Shown here one piece after another: positions 46,219 through 48,126 of a stretch of DNA of 48,126 nucleotides (its first letter is position 1; the number at the start of each line of letters is the position of its first letter). Under the pieces are notes generated by a model. That model was not told the DNA's origin, made no database searches, and worked only from the letters and a program-made list of their open reading frames with translations. Source of the stretch: Chlorobiota bacterium (GTDB lineage: Bacteria; Bacteroidota; Ignavibacteria; Tepidaquicellales; OLB5); contig JAKEEM010000072.1 of NCBI GenBank assembly GCA_022616535.1, forward strand, positions 1 through 48,126, in the 5' to 3' direction. The position numbers and the translations under genes are program-made.

Positions 46219-46896
46219 ATGAAAACTAAATTCAAACCGTTTTCAGTTCTGACAGTGCTTATAATTATTGCTTTTTTGGCACATTTGGCAGGATGTGTCA
46301 ATTATGACCAGAAAACGACTCTAAAAGATGACGGCTCGGGCTCGATGAAAATCCATTACTGGTCGAGTATGAAGAATTTTTCAATGGGCACCACGCTTGG
46401 AAAATTTGACTTCGATGAATCCAAAGCTAAAACAAAATACACAACCAGCAATACTGAAGTCAAAAGCATTAATGTCGAAGATAAACTTGATGATTCCACT
46501 AAGCACGTAAACATTGAGCTTGATTTTAAAGATATCAATAAGCTTTCCGATGCAAAAGGATTCGACGGAGTTAAGCCCTCGTGGAAAGAGGTCTCCGACG
46601 GTATGGAGCTGAAATACACTCTTTTAAGAGACACCTCCGCTGCTAAGCAAATGGGTGCAAGCGATTACACAATTACGTACGAATTTACAATGCCCTCGGA
46701 AATCGTTTCGACAAACGGAACAAAGGACGGGCAGACTGTGAAATATTCATACACACTCAACGATCTGGACAAAGATATCGAAATGACGACCGTTGTAAAA
46801 AAATCCGGCGGCAAGCTCTGCGGAATTCTTGGAATGGCAATGGGCTCAATACTCATTGGATTTGCATATTATTCACAAAAAAGAAGAAATAAGTAA
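46219..46896 (+). CDS. Uncharacterised lipoprotein with C-terminal membrane helix
   Basis: 225 residues. A signal with lipobox (LAHLAGC, Cys about 26) is followed by a beta-rich region (TTLKDDGSGSMKIHYWSSMK, VEDKLDDSTKHVNIELDFKD, DYTITYEFTMPSEIVSTNG). One C-terminal helix ends in a basic tail (GILGMAMGSILIGFAYYSQK, RRNK). Lipid anchor plus terminal helix is the layout of LppM/YbbD-like small envelope proteins, but I do not recognise a definite family. Own promoter at 46146. Confidence 0.7.
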   Translation: MKTKFKPFSVLTVLIIIAFLAHLAGCVNYDQKTTLKDDGSGSMKIHYWSSMKNFSMGTTLGKFDFDESKAKTKYTTSNTEVKSINVEDKLDDSTKHVNIELDFKDINKLSDAKGFDGVKPSWKEVSDGMELKYTLLRDTSAAKQMGASDYTITYEFTMPSEIVSTNGTKDGQTVKYSYTLNDLDKDIEMTTVVKKSGGKLCGILGMAMGSILIGFAYYSQKRRNK

Positions 46897-47003
46897 TTAT
46901 TTTCATAATTTAATTTTAGCAATTTTCAAGAAGAGCGGATATATTCTTTTATTTATTTTTGTAAATCCGAAAAATATCCAAAAATTTTAAATCTTTAATC
47001 TAT

Positions 47004-47579
47004 ATGAATAAATTCATTTTATCTTTAAGCGTGTTGTTTATTGTTCTATTTATCAGCGGTCCAGCATTTTCTCAGGACGACGAATCTATGAAAAAATGGC
47101 AGGATTACATGACCCCGGGTGATATCCATAAAATGCTGGCTAAGGGGACAGGCAGCTGGAAATCAAGCGCAACCTTCTGGATGGCACCGGGCACTGAACC
47201 AATGAAATCAGAAGGCACTGCCACAGGGGAAATGATACTCGGCGGAAGATACTTGATGTCAAAATACTCAGGCAAAATTATGGGTATGGATTTCGAAGGC
47301 ATCGCTATCGAAGGGTACGATAATGCGGTAAAAATGTTTATGTCAACGTGGATAGACAATATGGGAACAGGCATTATGTTTCTTGAAGGCACATGGGACG
47401 AAGCCAATAAACAAATCACCTACAAAGGGAGAATGGTTGACCCTATGGCAGGCAACTGGGTTGATGTTAGGGAAGTCGTTACTTATAACTCAGACGGCTC
47501 GACAAAAATGGAAATGTACGGTCCTGACCCAAGCGGCAAGGAATTTAAAACAATGGAAATTGTTTTCACAAAACAATAA
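47004..47579 (+). CDS. DUF1579 family exported protein
   Basis: 191 residues. Signal peptide (MNKFILSLSVLFIVLFISGP, cleavage after AFS), then the DUF1579 domain: GTGSWKSSATFWMAPGTEPM, SEGTATGEMILGGRYLMSKY, MDFEGIAIEGYDNAVKMFMS, WIDNMGTGIMFLEGTWDEAN, YGPDPSGKEFKTMEIVFTK. A lipocalin-like beta fold of unknown function. The TTTAATCTATATG context just upstream leaves little room for a leader; terminator at 47615. Confidence 0.88.
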   Translation: MNKFILSLSVLFIVLFISGPAFSQDDESMKKWQDYMTPGDIHKMLAKGTGSWKSSATFWMAPGTEPMKSEGTATGEMILGGRYLMSKYSGKIMGMDFEGIAIEGYDNAVKMFMSTWIDNMGTGIMFLEGTWDEANKQITYKGRMVDPMAGNWVDVREVVTYNSDGSTKMEMYGPDPSGKEFKTMEIVFTKQ

Positions 47580-47614
47580 CCAATTAAATTACCATTTAAG
47601 AAATCGTTTTTCAT

Positions 47615-47646
47615 CCCCGCTTAAATTATTTAATGCGGGGTTTTTT
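47615..47646 (+). terminator. Terminator after the DUF1579 gene
   Basis: CCCCGC, TTAAATTATTTAAT, GCGGGG then six T. Confidence 0.93.
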
Positions 47647-47890
47647 ATTACCTAACCCTGAGCCCCGATATTAGCGGGGTAAGCTCCGCCGAAGGTCTCC
47701 TTTTTAGCTACGAAAGAGGCCTCCTTATTTAGACGCACGCAAGAATTGAAAAGCAAAATTTATTCGACACCTAACGGCGTCGTGCCTTTATATTGTTATT
47801 TTTACTATAAATATTCGACACCAACGGTGTCGTTTTTAGTATTTACTCTTTGATATTTGATTTTTATTTGTCATTTGGATTTTGAAATTT
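47647..47890. repeat. Non-coding repeats, including a duplicated CGACACC hairpin
   Basis: No gene seen. A hairpin unit appears twice: 47765-47782 (CGACACC TAAC GGCGTCG) and 47816-47832 (CGACACC AAC GGTGTCG), each preceded by TATT. The one mismatch in the first copy is a G.U pair if read on the minus strand. There is also a CCCCGATATTAGCGGGG hairpin at 47663 and low-complexity words (TTTGATATTTGA, TTTGTCATTTGG) like those near 2536 and 16515. Confidence 0.6.
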
Positions 47891-48126
47891 GCCTGCCTGC
47901 CTTGTGGGCGTACCTTGTAAGTTGGCAGCTATACTCGACTGTTGAGACTCGCCCCGATTGCTCGGGGGACAATAAAGCATAAGCTTTGGAGCCATGTCCC
48001 GTTGTAAAAACCGGGAACAACGGTTCTTCCAAAAATCTCACGTTAGCTTAGCGTGAGTGAAGCATCCGCCCATAAAAATGGGCTCGGGCAGTCTTATACT
48101 TTAGAGTCGTCGCTCAGGAAGCCCTG
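47891..48126 (-). ncRNA. Structured RNA-like repeat element, copy 2 (cut by window edge)
   Basis: Inverted copy of 2257-2467, reading from 48126 down to 47891. Near-identical blocks include GAGCGACGACTCTAA, CTCACGCTAAGCTAACGTGA and CATGGCTCCAAAGCTTAT, ending in CCACAAGGCAGGCAGG. Differences lie in loops and pairs: a perfect CCCCGA GCAA TCGGGG tetraloop stem where copy 1 has a G.U, an extra stem-loop of about 24 bases (GAGCCCATTTTTATGGGC) and small changes near AACGGTTCTTCC. The 5' part continues beyond the window. Confidence 0.55.

Overview
The window is AT-rich chromosomal DNA from a member of the Bacteroidota/Ignavibacteriota lineage, most likely Ignavibacteria-like. This is an inference from three things. 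Many secreted proteins end in a type IX secretion (T9SS) sorting domain opening with YPNPFNP-type motifs. Several promoters fit the Bacteroidota pattern TTG, 19-20 bases, TAnnTTTG. A tiny arginine/lysine-rich ribosomal-type protein of the Bacteroidota kind is present. No rRNA, tRNA or CRISPR array was seen.

Layout. 1-1270 holds the 5' part of a PAS/GAF signalling protein. 1271-2959 and 3290-3700 are gene-poor and rich in hairpin repeats. They include a long structured-RNA-like element at about 2065-2467, whose inverted second copy lies at the right edge (47891-48126). 2960-9233 carries small, mostly minus-strand genes: YegP-like, SH3-like, DUF559 nuclease, NUDIX, a fatty acid hydroxylase-type membrane enzyme, DUF1622, YjbQ, DUF3592, DUF1801 and a lipoprotein. 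9268-9796 is a REP-flanked tyrosine transposase (RAYT). Next come acetyl-CoA synthetase, then a plus-strand run of BatA/VWA protein, TPR lipoprotein, SppA, HU and an mS38/COX24-like peptide, then convergent guaB.

18.2-23 kb holds a SIMPL protein, an OmpA/thrombospondin-repeat protein, a small T9SS protein, a 26-residue membrane peptide, and two diverged RAYT-like proteins that have lost catalytic residues. 23.5-29.6 kb encodes an RND efflux pump, its membrane fusion protein and a T9SS-targeted multicopper oxidase. 29.7-34.8 kb has a ComB-like phosphatase, SecA, a thioredoxin-like protein and a HAD hydrolase. 35-44 kb contains three paralogous eight-repeat SBBP/T9SS propellers, an orphan sorting-domain protein and a 1099-residue MalT-like STAND/BTAD regulator. 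The right end carries a NagZ-like glycosidase, a lipoprotein and a DUF1579 protein.

The most notable unexplained structures are four. (1) A promoter module with exact spacing occurs three times: AGGTAA, 6 bases, AGGTAAGG, 8 bases, TAnnTTTG. It lies upstream of a RAYT-like gene, of the cluster containing the second RAYT-like gene, and of the orphan sorting-domain gene next to the STAND/BTAD regulator. (2) Two RAYT paralogues lack the HUH histidine, and one also lacks the tyrosine. (3) The dispersed structured RNA element may be related to HEARO/omega RNA. (4) A DUF559 gene is bracketed by a family of hairpin repeats.

Five genes (PAS protein, SH3 protein, NUDIX, RND pump, membrane fusion protein) each carry a single one-base frameshift, four of them at homopolymers. 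This looks more like residual sequencing error than real gene decay, and those genes are annotated here as single units.
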